Shown piece by piece: positions 23,856-35,461 of a stretch of 64,000 nucleotides of DNA. Numbering within the stretch: the first letter of the stretch is position 1; every line of letters starts with the position of its first letter. A program made the position numbers and the translations under genes. The stretch covers positions 6,470,501 to 6,534,500 of the forward strand of contig JAGUCH010000007.1 in the NCBI GenBank assembly GCA_019096065.1. The letters are read 5' to 3'. The notes beneath the pieces were generated by a model. It was not told where the DNA came from, searched no databases, and was given only the letters and a program-made list of their open reading frames with translations. Source of the DNA: Paracyclopina nana. Lineage: Eukaryota; Arthropoda; Copepoda; Cyclopoida; Cyclopettidae.

Positions 23856-26652
23856 TTTTTTAAAATTGCAATTTGCTAATCACATCTGCAATAAAATCGT
23901 GGACTTTACTTTTAACTTCGCAGAGATAAGATTATGTTTATTACTGTAGTAAAACGCGCGTCCTTATTTATAAAGTGGAGGCAATAATCGAATGAATGTA
24001 GCAACAGCACCCAAAATTAGGAACTAACTGTTCGTTGGCACAGCAAACATTTTAAGGCACCCCAAGCGATATACTGTATATTTTACCGTGTGTGTCCGTG
24101 CAATTTTTTTCCTACGTCGTCTGCAAGTCTAGTCGTATCTGCGACCACACTGGACGAAAGACCCCTCAAACCCCACTCTTGTTTTGCGCTGCCAAAAAAG
24201 CACGTGATGTTTGGTATGCTGCTGTGATTTGGCGGATTTTGTAATTTTCCATGCTGTAATAATTTTTGATTTCCGCCTCTTCTCTAACTTATTAAAGTAC
24301 TTTTAATTTACGGAGCGTTGAATTGACGTCACGGGAAGAAAAACATATGTTTTAGGTTTTCGCCAAAAGAAAAGACTTTCAAAATAATTTTGCTATGCTA
24401 ATAACGAACGAATAATAAATAAGACTCGATTAATTATCTCACAATCTGCTTTTCAGTTCCGAGAACTTAAAGTCAATCTAGTAACTAAAAATTATGCTAA
24501 GCCCAAATTCATCTGGATTTTGACGCTGACTTTGGTGCGCTTTTTGAAGAGGCGTTCGCCCCAGTGTGTGCACCAACTGTATAGGAGTATATAGCGTCAA
24601 ATGGCCAAGGAGGAGTATTTGGAAGCCAAGGATCAATGACTCAAGGTCAAGATTACTACGAGAATATAGATGAATAAACTCACGGAACTCTTTTTTTGGT
24701 TTTGCTCCATGGTGACTCATTCAAGCAGCACTAAAAAAATGCTACAATTCTGATTGAAAACTTGCTGGTGCGGGGTGATGATGATGCTATGATGTGCGAC
24801 CAAATGGAACCTTTCGTGGACTGAGGATGGTGCATTTGTGTCGGTATTTCTGGCGTTGTCATGCCTACAAAGTAGCGCTCTATTTTCAGCATTTACGTAG
24901 CATAAGGGAAAGCTTTAGGTAAAGCTTATAAAAGTAACTGTTACAAAGCACACTTTCATAAATGATTTTGAAATTTGAAAAAGATACATGACGCATTTAC
25001 GACGTCTTGGTTTTTTTGCGTAATTTTTTGGCACGTGCAAGGTTTCAAATCAAATTAACTAGAGATGAGACTCGATTGCTTTTTTCCCAATGTCTTTTCA
25101 GTTGGCCAAACTGAAATGAAAAGCATTATGAAAGAGCGTCTCGTCGTCAAGATTTCGCATGATTTTTGCATGCAGATTTGCTTTCTTCGCTGAATTTTAT
25201 GATGCATTGCAAAAGTCAAGTGTGTAACATTGCACTCGCGCCATATGACAATTGCATTTTTCCGCACGCGTAACGTACACATTGGTGGTTTTCCAAAAAG
25301 GTCGTTTTCAAAGCCAGACGCGACGAGGCCTAAATTAATGACTTATTCATATGCACACACACATTCAAATTTTAAAAATCCACAGGCTAAACTCAGCTGT
25401 AACCTTCAAAAGTTCACTAACCTGCCATGATATCAACCGCGCGAAAAGTACAAAAAAATTCAATCCTTACTTTTCAACTGAAATTGTGTCTTCAATGTTG
25501 GTGCCAAAGCGCCACTGAAAGGTTGATTGGACTCGCTCACCTTTGTGGTAGATCGGTTCCAAGAAGTTGTGAGAAACCATGAAAGTATTGCTTAAAAGTG
25601 TCCAAGAGTTGAACCCAGCTGACTGGTTTTGCCGGGACTGCGCGCGTTTGCGTGTCCTCAAGTCGGATATTCCAAGTGCTCGCGCACTCCCAATCCAAAA
25701 TTCCACGTGAGCTGGCTTGTTTTCAAGGCATAAAGTCTATGCACAGGTAACTATAACTACTGCACATAGACGAACACATGGGCCCGGCTAACAACGTCCT
25801 TATGGCATCGGAGTTGAATGATTATAGGTAATAATTTTGAAAAATTTCGATGTATCGGGAATCGAAGGCAAAGCGTTTCATTTCAGTTTTGGAAACTGAA
25901 ATCAACTTGGGCAAGCGCTAATCAAGTCTCGTTACTAGTTAATTTGATTTGTAACTTCTTCTTCGCCAAAAAAAACCGCTTAAATGTCGCTCGGTGAAAA
26001 AGGCGTCTTTTTGTTAAATATTGTTGCGGACGTCGAATTTTTGGCCAACTCTGAGGATATTGTAACGCAGGCTGTGGCTTGAGGAGTTTGACAGGAGTGG
26101 CGGCAAAGGCATCATCGCCAACCTGCAGCGAGTGTCCCAAAAATTTCCGGCTTTGCAATTTTGAATTCGGTGAATGAAGCTAAGATGCTGCTGCGCGCGA
26201 GCGCAAACGTCCGGCAACAAACCAGTGACCCACAAAATGAATGGCTCAAATGTATCTGATATATGCAAAGGTGGCCACCTAAACAATGCTCAATTTCAAC
26301 TGCAAGCTCAAGAGAATTTATAGCAATAATGCTTTATACAATTTTCACCCCATTATTAGCAATTTTATTTTTGCAACCCTAAATAGTGTCTAAAATTGGC
26401 TTGTTTTCTGAAGCCCTGAAAATGTGAGAGACTGAAATTTGGTCTCATTGATCTGATTTGAAAAATTACCATTTTTGTCAACTTGGCGGTGGGTTCACTA
26501 CATACGGCAGTGAAGTGAAAATCCCTGTATTTTGCTGAGATTTGGCGTGCGCTCGCATCTACCGTACAATAATGACTTTTTTCGTCACATGTGAAGAAAT
26601 AATATCCATTATTGTACAGTTGGCAACTTCAGTTCTTCTTCAATTAAAAAAG

Positions 26653-26727
26653 ACTTGACTGGGATTCGAACCCGGGTCTACCGCGTGAAAGGTCTTCGCT
26701 TTGCCAGTGTACTAACTGAACTTTCTT
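26653..26727 (-). repeat. tRNA-like sequence (degenerate tRNA or SINE head)
   Basis: On the minus strand there is a perfect B box (GGTTCGAATCC) inside a mostly paired T-arm, an A-box-like TTAGTACACTGG, and a CTTTCAC anticodon-like loop as in tRNA-Glu. Six T residues follow, as at a Pol III terminator. The acceptor and anticodon stems do not pair well, so it is more likely a decayed tRNA gene or the head of a tRNA-derived SINE than a working tRNA. Confidence 0.5.
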
Positions 26728-27230
26728 ATTTATTACGAACTGTGGTTCAGAACTGTTTTTCACGTGCATGATAAATTCTCCCAAATCGTCAATTCTCATT
26801 TGCCACCAACTTTCAGCTTCTCTTCGGGAGTTTCTTAGCCATGAAAATAGCTCAAATTCGTGAAATTTGGTCGAAAAAGGTAGAAACTCGTCTTTAAAAT
26901 TTGTCTGAAACAGTTTCCATGAGGGAAAACAGTAGACTAAAAGTTCCAAAAAGCAATGAAAAAGTAACATCTGTTCAATTTCAAGCCAAATTCGACTTTT
27001 GACGCTTTTTTGAAACATTTAGTCAAAAAGTGGTTCAAAATATCTGGTAACCCTGCAAATGTTGAGTTCTTGTCTTACTACGTGGAAACTCGCGTGCGCG
27101 CACAATTGACCGCAAGGTTTGACCTGCAACTGAGTTATCTTTTTTAGGGCTATTTTCCAGATAAAATCAATGAAATTTTAAGATTTAAAAGTAATTTAGG
27201 GATTCAGAACCGTCACGAAGCTGACAAAAA

Positions 27231-27386
27231 TGTCAATACTGTCCTGATGACTCGTCCATATAGTGTTTTTCGCTCATTCGTAGTAAAATTCCAGATCACT
27301 CGTGGCTTCGCCACTCGATGATCTTTCATTTGACTACTCATGAGCGAAAAACCCTATATGGACTCGTCATCAGGACAGTATTGTTA
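27231..27386. mobile_element. Foldback element of about 155 bp
   Basis: The left arm TGTCAATACTGTCCTGATGA, then CTCGTCCATATAG...TTTTTCGCTCAT, is mirrored by ATGAGCGAAAAA...CTATATGGACTCG, then TCATCAGGACAGTATTG. The arms are about 45 bp and nearly perfect. The spacer contains a second small inverted repeat (GATCACTCG / CGATGATC). Confidence 0.7.
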
Positions 27387-28889
27387 CATTTTGCAATGAT
27401 CAATAAATGTCAAAAATGCAATAATGAATCCTGCCATGATCATGCATGCGAAAATCAATTTTCACCACATTGAATACAAAAAAAGAGTGGCTGAAAAAGT
27501 GGCATTTCACAAAAGTGTTCATTTTTATGGTGGTGACGATGACGGCCATAATTTGCTCGTTCCACTCCCAAATTCTTGGTTTCTTTGTGACTGTGCAAAG
27601 TCAAGCATCATTTGATTTGAGCTTGCAATTGTCACGTTTTTCTTTATTGCACTCGAGAGAAAAAAAGAGCACGGTTAAGTGGGTTTGTGTAATAACAAAG
27701 CACATAATGGCAAATAATCAACCTTATTTCTTCTTTTTTTCAATATTTCAGATAGAGTATATTTTCTACAGATGTCTTCTTTCCCTCTTCGTACAAATGT
27801 CCCAATTCTTCAGTAACAGCAAAAGAAGATTAAATACTACAATACAGTTGGCAGTTTTCACCACCTGCCAATTACTTCATAGGTAGAAGTGTATTTAGTA
27901 GCTGTTGCAGTATTGTCTTACAAGCCGCTTGATGCAAATGAAATAAAAAACGCTTAAGGAGATCAACTCCAAATATGGGAGCTGTCAAACATCGCGAAGA
28001 GTCACATCTGTTGGAAAAGGGGATTTTTTATGTGAAATATTGCCAGTCTACAATCAGATCTCCACTTGGAATCAACACGATGACCTGAGACTTTGGGGCA
28101 AATTTTGACTCTAGAAAATTACCAGATTTGTTCGACTGGCTCAGGTCATTGCAATCACTAGCTCTTCCACTTTTTAAATTAGCTGAAAATAAAGCCTACT
28201 TTTTGGGTTAACTAACATATCTGAAAAATTAAAGAATGGACAAAATCGCAATGTGGTAAGTATTTCATAGCTGTCTATTTCATATCTAGACAAGAGATAA
28301 AACATGTTTTTGTTCTAGTACATAATACTTTTTCCGTTTCGACTTACAGGCATAAATTATGGTGATGATGAGCATTGCTAGTAATTTTTTTTTTTTGGTT
28401 ATGTAGTTGGGATGGTCGGTAAAGCTTATGGAGCGTTCTTTAGTACATTTCTACAAAGCGAAATCTTCATTTCTTAGATCCTAAAGTAGACATGTATATC
28501 ACTGCTGACAAATAGCATTTGGTATTTGTTCTCAAGAAAAAATTGGAACTCATAGATGAGAAGCTCAGTTTAAGTTATATACTAGTAGTATTTCGTAGGG
28601 GAAGTAATATATGTATGTAGTAATGGCTCTAGAATAATCAGAGCTCTTAGGTTGTTTTTAAGCATGATGATAATAAGGTAATCATAGGTTTTCATAAGTT
28701 TTTTGGGAGGGCTAAGAAGCAATGATTTGAGTTCAGCTCAAAAATCAAAGTGAAAGCCTCTAAGAATAAAAATAGCAATCAACTTAATATGCGAAGATTT
28801 TGGCACCAGAGCTACTTTTAAGTCTATGAAGCATAAAAAACTTATTATTCTCTGAGGTGCCGAAAGAAAATTGTAGAATATTGCAATGA

Positions 28890-29690
28890 GTGTGAATCAA
28901 CTTCTACTTGGAAGAAGTTGAGGTAGTGCTTTCAACCTCATTGTGGCTTTTCATATGGTCTCAATTGCACTGACAATGACCTCAAACGTTTTCAGCACTG
29001 CTGGCAGCCTCTTCCACATTGAAGGCTGTCATCGTCATCGTTTCATCCTCAGCAGCACTCACAGTGTCGTTGGCATTGGTGGCCTCCTCATCTAACTCTG
29101 GTCTCATAAATTTGCAGCCAGGCGGGCTGTCCTCAAGGAAGAGGCTGTTATTCAAGTGCAACAGTTCCACAGAGGCCGGAGCCAATCCCAAATTTCAGGG
29201 CTTGCCCAGCAGGTACGCAACCAGGATGGACGCTTAAGCTTACAGTAAGGGTAGATGCCAAATTAAAATACAGAGTGGTTGTTGCATATTGCAATGAGTG
29301 TGAATGGACTTCTATTTGGAAGAAGTTGTGGTAGTATTTTCAGCTGCATTGTGGCATTTCGTGTGGTTGCAATCGTACTGACAATGACCCAAAGTGTTCT
29401 CAGCATTGATGGCAGCCTCTTCCACATTGGAGGCTGTTGCCGTCATAGTTTCATCGTCAGCAGCACTCACAGTGTCGTTGGCATTGGTGGCCTCCTCATC
29501 CAACACTGGTCTCATAAGTTTGCAGCCCGTCCTCAAGGAAGAGGCTGTTATTCAAGTGCAACAGTTCCACAGAGGCCGGAGCCAATCCCGAATTTCAGGG
29601 TTTGCCCAGAAGGTACGCAACCATGATGGACGCCTAAGCTTCCAGTAAGGGTTGATGCCAAATTAAAATACAGAATGGTTGTAGCATATT
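28890..29690 (-). pseudogene. Two decayed tandem copies of the last exon of the CUB/LDLa gene
   Basis: About 28894-29290 and 29300-29690 repeat, with a period of about 400 bp, the final coding part of the adjacent exon (29706 to about 30030). Shared stretches include EEATN-x-NDTVSAA-x-DETM, the NVEEAA block and, in the middle copy, the full ending through NTTTTSSK. The copy at 28.9 kb ends early (SSAENV then stop). The middle copy has lost about 15 bp that break its frame near the PPSY region, and both copies have lost the tyrosine motifs. They could be dead duplicates or, less likely, alternative last exons. Confidence 0.65.
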
Positions 29691-29711
29691 GCAATGAGTG
29701 TGAATGGACTT

Positions 29712-31710
29712 CTATTTGGAAGAAGTTGTGGTAGTATTTTCAGCTGCATTGTGGCATTTCGTGTGGTCGCAATCGCACTGACAATGACCCAAAGTGTTCT
29801 CAGCATTGATGGCAGCCTCATCCACATTGGAGGCAGTTGCCGTCATAGTTTCATCGTCAGCAGCACTCACAGTGTTGTTAGTATTGGTGGCCTCTTCTTC
29901 CAACTCTGGTCTCACAAAGTTGTAGCTAGGCGGGCTGTCCTCAATGAAGAGGCTGTCATACGAGGGCGGCAGTTCCACAGAGGCTGGAACCAATCCCGAG
30001 TTTCGGGGCTTATGCGGCCGATACATGACCATGATGGACACTGTGGAGGCCGCCGGCGGAGGCTGATGCGAGGCCAATCCTCCTCCGGCTGCAGCCTCCG
30101 TGTCCTCCACGACAGCTGTGGTGGGCACGTGGTGGTGGGCTCTGTGTTCACTGAGGACCTCCAAAGGAGTCCGGAGGACTTTGTGCCACCTCAGGAGTAA
30201 CATGGTCACGAGGACGAGGATGAGCACGATGGCCAGGTAGACAATGATGAGCAGTGACATTGTGCTCACGGACCAAGGACTTAACCTGTCATGCGCGTAG
30301 GCGTGGCCTATTCTCCTGAAGTAGCCACATCCGGACTCGTCACTTTCGTGACCGAGGCCGCAGTTTTGGTGGTAGTCGCACCTCAACTTGGACCAGATGC
30401 ACCTCGGCGCCACTGCGAGGCCGTGTCTGTGGTCATAGGGAGACTCGGAGCATTGGTACTCGGATTTGCTGCAGGAAAACGAGGCGTTTCCGGATCGCAC
30501 CACTGTGCTGCGGCCTCGGATTCGCACTCCGCGTTTGTCATACTCGTACTCTTCATGGCCATCATCATCCATGTCTTCATCGTGTTCGTTATGTCTGTTG
30601 TCCTTGCTGTCAGACTTTTTGGCCTCCTCCTCCAGGATTGGCCTGAGATTTTTGTAGCCTGTCACCACAATGGCAAAGTCTTTCCTCTGATGCAAGCTGA
30701 GTCCATAGGTAGATCCGTGACCATCTTGACGTAAAAAAACAATGTTATGAAGATATCCAATCAATATACTTTTGGATCACCTTTCATGCTGCCATCCATT
30801 TCTATCTGGATGAAGATGTCAGAGTGGCAACCGGAGTCATCGTCGCAAGATTCAATCATGGCCTTGGTTGGCACGGTTTCCAAGGCTCCGGTTCCGTGGC
30901 CTTCGTGGTCGTACGCACTCCAACGGCCGCACAACTTCTCTGCGTTCTCTCCGTTGTCATGGCCGTCAACCTTGTCTCCAGTCCAGATTTTGATGTAGTC
31001 ATGGCAGACAAAGGACCCCCAGTGGCCTCCAGGCTGGCGCTTGTCATCGTGGTACTCGGGCAGGTCAAGCTCCTCAATGTATGCACTCATGCCATCGAGG
31101 CTGCAATAAATTATCAGCCATGAATGATATTTTACTTTCAATGCTAACTTTTATGGCTTTCATCTATGGCCAAGTCAAATTACAAAGTAATGAGACTTGA
31201 GTGAGAACTCTAAATCTTTGCTTTCAGTTTATGAAACTGAAATTGTACTTAGAAGGAAGACATAAGTGTACATTAAGATTTTAGGTACAATTACGAAAGC
31301 TGTAAGATTTAATCCGTTGGCAAGCACAATCTTCACAATTATTTTCCAAGGACATAGAGATCTCTTTAAAGGACATCGTACCTGGCTCCCTTTCTTATTT
31401 GCAGAGTACAACCAAAGACATCTCGGTAGCTTTGAATCCTTCCTAGGCGTATAACAACTGCAGACTTTTGGCCTTCTTCTAACGTGATGATCGAGCCATT
31501 CTTTTGGCAGTGATGCGGGTCAGTCTCCAAGGGAGACAAGTAGACCACCTGGTCCTTGCCGAACTTGGTCAGCCTGGAGTGGTACCTGGAGCTGGGCGAG
31601 TGAATTCCCAAGGGCTGGAAGAGGACGCAGAAGAACCAGGCGAGCAAAATGTAGCCAGGCACAAGCCAGGCCAACTTTTTGCGGTTCTCTTCGCTGTCAC
31701 ACACCGACAT
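29712..31710 (-). CDS. Single-pass membrane protein with CUB-like and LDLa domains
   Basis: Exons 31382-31710, 30781-31100 and 29712-30724 join in phase to 553 aa. A short cytosolic start (MSVCDSEENRKK) is followed by a signal-anchor or signal helix (LAWLVPGYILLAWFFCVLF). A CUB-like module follows (CTLQIRKG, CHDYIKIWTGD, KLCGRW, ending in FAIVVTGY). Then come a Glu/Asp/His-rich stretch, a Cys-rich LDLa-type repeat (Y-x-C ... C-I-W ... LRCDYHQNCG ... DESGC), a strong transmembrane helix (MSLLIIVYLAIVLILVLVTM) and a cytoplasmic tail. The tail has PPSYDS and PPSYNF, which fit WW-domain or adaptor binding sites. The CUB-LDLa-TM order recalls Neto/LRP-like accessory receptors, but there is only one CUB and the spacing differs, so no orthologue is claimed. 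Confidence 0.8.
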
Positions 31711-32209
31711 CCTCCTCAACTGATTTGGCCCATTGAGAAAGATGACAAGTGCAAAGCTAGTATTATTGGTGGCAATATTATCTAGATATGAGAGAAATGG
31801 CCCAGCACTATTTATGAGGTTGCTGTTGCAGCTGGTGGTAGTGGAGCTTTCTCTTCTTCCTCTTTTTCTGCCTTGTGCTCCTCTCCTTCTTCTTGTTCCT
31901 ACTGCAGCAGCAGAGCTACTAGAGCTTGAGGTGATGTGTCCAATGAACAGGCAGCCTCAGAGAAAGGCCAAACGAGACCCGAGGCCAAACTATTGGGACA
32001 CAAAGAGAAAGCTTTTGCGCCCTCCTTGCGGCTGCTGGGCGAAGTAGCTTTCACTTTTGGAGCTTACAAAAAGAACCGCGGAAAGACACTTCAAAGGTGT
32101 TCATAATTGCTAAATTCTCATAATTCTCAATATATTATCCTGGCAGTAAGCATGTACCATACTTACAAATGTAACTTACAAATGATGACAAGTAGTGAAA
32201 GCAATAGGC

Positions 32210-33005
32210 TTAATCCTCTTCTTCTTCTTCGTTTTCCGACTCTTCGTTGTCCAGCTTGAACCGTTTGAAGCGCAAATTCTTGAACTTTGCATCCCGAACA
32301 TTGGCTAATTCGGGGGCCACTTCTTCGTCAAACCTTCGCGTCCTTTTCTTGAGCAACTCAACGTCGGAGAATTTCTCTGCTCGTTCCTCCATTTTGGCAA
32401 TGTCGTACTCTTTGAACTGATGACTAATTGGTTCCTTGGAGAAGGGGATGAAATCGCATTTGGTCACCCACTGACGAGTTGGTGGCTCTTCTTCTTCAAC
32501 AGCATAATCCGATTCATCAAACGCTTTTCTTTTACCGAGTCGAGTGTGCACAGATAGCCCTGAAATGAATCATTCTACAAGCTGAAAAAATATTTGAAAA
32601 AAAATACTTGTAGCCCCTGGAACCCTGTCAGGTATCATTGACCTCTCTCCGAGCCTTTGCTGCAAATTCTGCCTGTAAACTGAAGCAAAAGTTGCTGATT
32701 CACGTGGAAAAGTTGACAAAAAAATGACTTACGTCTTGGCTGCACATCTTGCATGCCATCACTTCGTGTATCCATGAGGTCCGAGCTGTGGTCTGAAATA
32801 TGACATTAGACATTCTATCGTTTTTTTAAAAGTATCATAAAGCATTACTTGAATCACCATCGTCATATACAACGGGACGGCTTTCCTCATAAATTCCCTG
32901 CTCGCGTTTAATTGCAGCCAACAGCCTTTGCTCCACTTGCTCTTTCGTCCCACGACTGTCAAGGCCTCGGGCTCGGAGCTCCAGACGATGCTTAGTTGTG
33001 CTCAT
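32210..33005 (-). CDS. SAP-domain nuclear protein, SARNP/THO1-like features
   Basis: Exons 32849-33005, 32733-32792, 32608-32679 and 32210-32559 give 212 aa. Residues 4-34 fit a SAP motif (helix, LRARGLDSRGTKEQ, VEQRLLAAI), which binds DNA or RNA. The middle is polar with a basic GKRKAF cluster. The C-terminal third has two R-x-x-(K/R)F units (ERAEKF, RTRRF) resembling the tandem RAERFG units of SARNP/Tho1, then KFKNLRFKRFKLD and a polyacidic end. A role in nuclear mRNA processing or export is inference. The frame stays open for about 50 codons upstream of the chosen ATG across a TTTTCAG, so an alternative first exon is possible. It is divergent from AOX, with about 600 bp between the start codons. 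Confidence 0.65.
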
Positions 33006-33600
33006 TTCGGTTTCTTGCCTAGTGACAGCTGACTTGCGATTTTCCTGATTCAGCTTGTTTAGAAGCCGCGTGATCAGTATGCTGAAAATGTAAACAAAAC
33101 CAAAGTATTCATTTTCCGCCAAATCGCAACGCGTCAAATCCAAGAAGCAACTCTGCGTAAACAAATAAAAAAAATAACAAATAAAGAGGGAAACAACAGG
33201 AAGTAAGCTTCATTTCATCCTGAAATATGGTATCTTGATTGACATTTCAAGGTTTCCGACATTTTTTCGGTGAGGTTTAGTGATTTGGACAAAAAAGCGG
33301 AACGAATATGTTGCGGTAAAGCCCCCATTTTTGATATTACAGAATGTCACTTTTGGGTGGCAAACTTTGACAAAAGTTGCTTTGAGAAATAGAATGGGGA
33401 AACTGTCGTCAATTTGCAGAAGCAGTTTTGTCTTTTTTTGTCAAGATCAAGCCAAAGTTGGAGTTTTAACTTTTCTCTTTTGCATGCTCGGTTCAGGGCG
33501 CAAGGCAGCTTGAGTAGTGTTGCAAGTACTGGCAAGGCACGCAGCGGAGCAAGTTCGTTTTGACATTGAGGGTTGCATCAGCCTTGCTATTACGTAAATA
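33006..33600. promoter_or_regulatory. Shared upstream region between the divergent SAP and AOX genes
   Basis: About 595 bp separate the two start codons, so both promoters and 5' UTRs must lie here unless distant first exons exist. I see no clear TATA box near either start. No repeat element is recognised. Confidence 0.4.
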
Positions 33601-35461
33601 ATGGCATTGTCCAGAATATCATCCAAAATTCTGACCAGCTTGGTCTTGAACCATCCCAGCCCTATCCTGGTATCCAGATTCTTGGTGATCACACCTCAGC
33701 ATGGATTCTCAACAAGTAAGCAATTTTGATGTGAAAAATCCTGACATTATCTAATTTTGATAAATAGGCATGCTGCTATTGGGTGAGGATAGTAAGCAGT
33801 TCAATGCTTACAAAGAAGCATCAACCACATCACCTAATCATTTCAAGAAAAGCCTTGAGCCCAAGATGGGGGACAAGCAGGAGGCCAAGTCCAAAGAAGT
33901 GATGATGGTCGCTCAGGAGAAGAACACTGAGGAGTACACATTGCCCCATCCCATTTGGTCGGAGCGTGAGGTCGACTCTGTGGAAATCACTCACAGAAAG
34001 CCCCAAATATTCAGTGACAAAATGGCCTACTGGAGTGTCATGGCCCTAAGAACCTCGTTTGACCTCGCATCCGGCTACACAATTGGGCACAAGCTGAAGA
34101 CCCTAGATGAGAGATCTGTGCTCATCAGGTGCATCTTTTTGGAAACTGTTGCAGGTATACTGCCAAAAACTGAACAAGCGTAACACAAGTCCAAAAGTAC
34201 GTTGTTGGGATCGCTTTAACAGCTTTCTACTAAATATGGAGCAGTAAGCTCGAGCGAAAGCTTCCTCTCTTGACTTGTGTCACTTCGAAATCTCCCCGGG
34301 AAAATTACCAGCCTATATACTTGCAATATTGCCTGTTATGCAAGCCGGAGTGGTTGCGAGATTCTCAATAATACACAAGATTCACCTGAGTCATGCACGC
34401 ACTGCATGTTTCGCAGTACAAGATATGCACACTGGGCGTCATTTTGGGAGCAAATTGTGCGTCTGAGCTCAGTGTGCATTGCATGACTGGAATTGAGGCC
34501 CAAGGCTTTTGGCCAAAAATTGCAAGGGGCTCTATGCCTCTTGATGAGCAATTTGAATTCTTGTTGCTTCACTTTCAATGCCATAATATCAAGGGGCACA
34601 TGCGAAAAAGGCAACTTGTTTATTATGTTAAAAACTACTGCAGCAGTAGGAAGCTCTCTTTTCAAAAAGAAATCCAAATGCAACTGAAAAGTTTCCTTCT
34701 CCTCTTTGTTTTGGTGAGGGCATGTGCTGCTGCTCTCATATGTACTATCGTATATCTTCCAAAATCTATTTTGTGTCTGGATAAGAAACAAAAGCATCAT
34801 CTGCAAAAGTGTATAGTTTTTCGATGCCATTGCTGTCGACGGCGAGACTTTTATGTGCTTTCTTGGGCGTAATTCGATTTTTGAAAATCTCATGTTGTTG
34901 CAGGTGTGCCTGGCTTTGCTGCAGCCATGATTCGGCATTTACATTCTTTGAGGAGGATGCAACGTGATCACGGATGGATCCACACTTTGCTGGAGGAGGC
35001 TGAAAACGAGCGAATGCATCTCATGACATTCATGCAAATGCGCAAGCCTGGCCCACTCTTCAGATACACCGTCATTCTCACCCAATATTTATTCACGATT
35101 GCTTTCTCCCTCGGTTACCTCATCAGCCCCAATTTCTGCCACAGGTAGCATATGTAAATTATGGAGTTTAAAAAAAAGGCTTTCCACTTATTTCTTATTT
35201 AGATTCGTGGGCTATTTGGAGGAGCAAGCTGTGGTCACGTACACTCACATCCTTGAGGAGTTGGACTCCGGACGGCTGCCTATGTGGGAGAAGCTGCCAG
35301 CCCCCGAAATAGCTGTCAAATATTGGGAGCTTCCCAAGGATGCCATGATGAGAGATGTCATCCTGGCCATCAGAGCTGACGAGGCTCATCATCGGCTCGT
35401 GAACCACACGTTGGGATCCATGAAGCTCCACGATGAGAATCCTTTCAAGCCTGGCCATTAG
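33601..35461 (+). CDS. AOX: Mitochondrial alternative oxidase
   Basis: Exons 33601-33715, 33768-34154, 34904-35144 and 35203-35461 give 333 aa. The N-terminus ([20 protein letters not shown]) is basic, hydroxylated and amphipathic, as in a mitochondrial presequence. All four diiron motifs are intact: [29 protein letters not shown] and RADEAHHR, supplying the four Glu and two His ligands. The protein ends NPFKPGH, matching the N-P-(Y/F)-x-P-G-type C-terminal motif described for animal AOXs. The enzyme oxidises ubiquinol and reduces oxygen to water on the matrix side of the inner membrane, bypassing complexes III and IV without pumping protons. Four spliced exons and animal-type neighbours argue against contamination. 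Confidence 0.96.

Larger units (their letters stand above)
23856..28890. other. Long intergenic region, no gene recognised
   Basis: This is the upstream side of the ABC transporter and the downstream side of the CUB/LDLa gene. It contains four copies or partial copies of the short palindromic element (near 24425, 25065, 25865 and, just inside the gene, 23085), a tRNA-like sequence at 26653-26727, and a foldback at 27231-27386. The open frames in it, including one of about 124 codons on the minus strand at 26644-27018 that reads through the tRNA-like sequence, have no family features and no splice context. I see no gene. Confidence 0.5.

Noticed and set aside
26644..27018. A 124-codon minus-strand frame
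   Set aside because: Its end is the translation of the tRNA-like sequence and the rest has no domain or codon pattern of a protein.
27446..27886. Plus-strand frame of about 146 codons
   Set aside because: Phe/Ser-rich translation of AT-rich DNA, no family features, no ATG in good context.
31733..32047. Plus-strand frame with a hydrophobic Leu-rich start
   Set aside because: Antisense to the 5' side of the CUB/LDLa gene; the hydrophobicity comes from CTT/CTC runs and there is no conserved motif.
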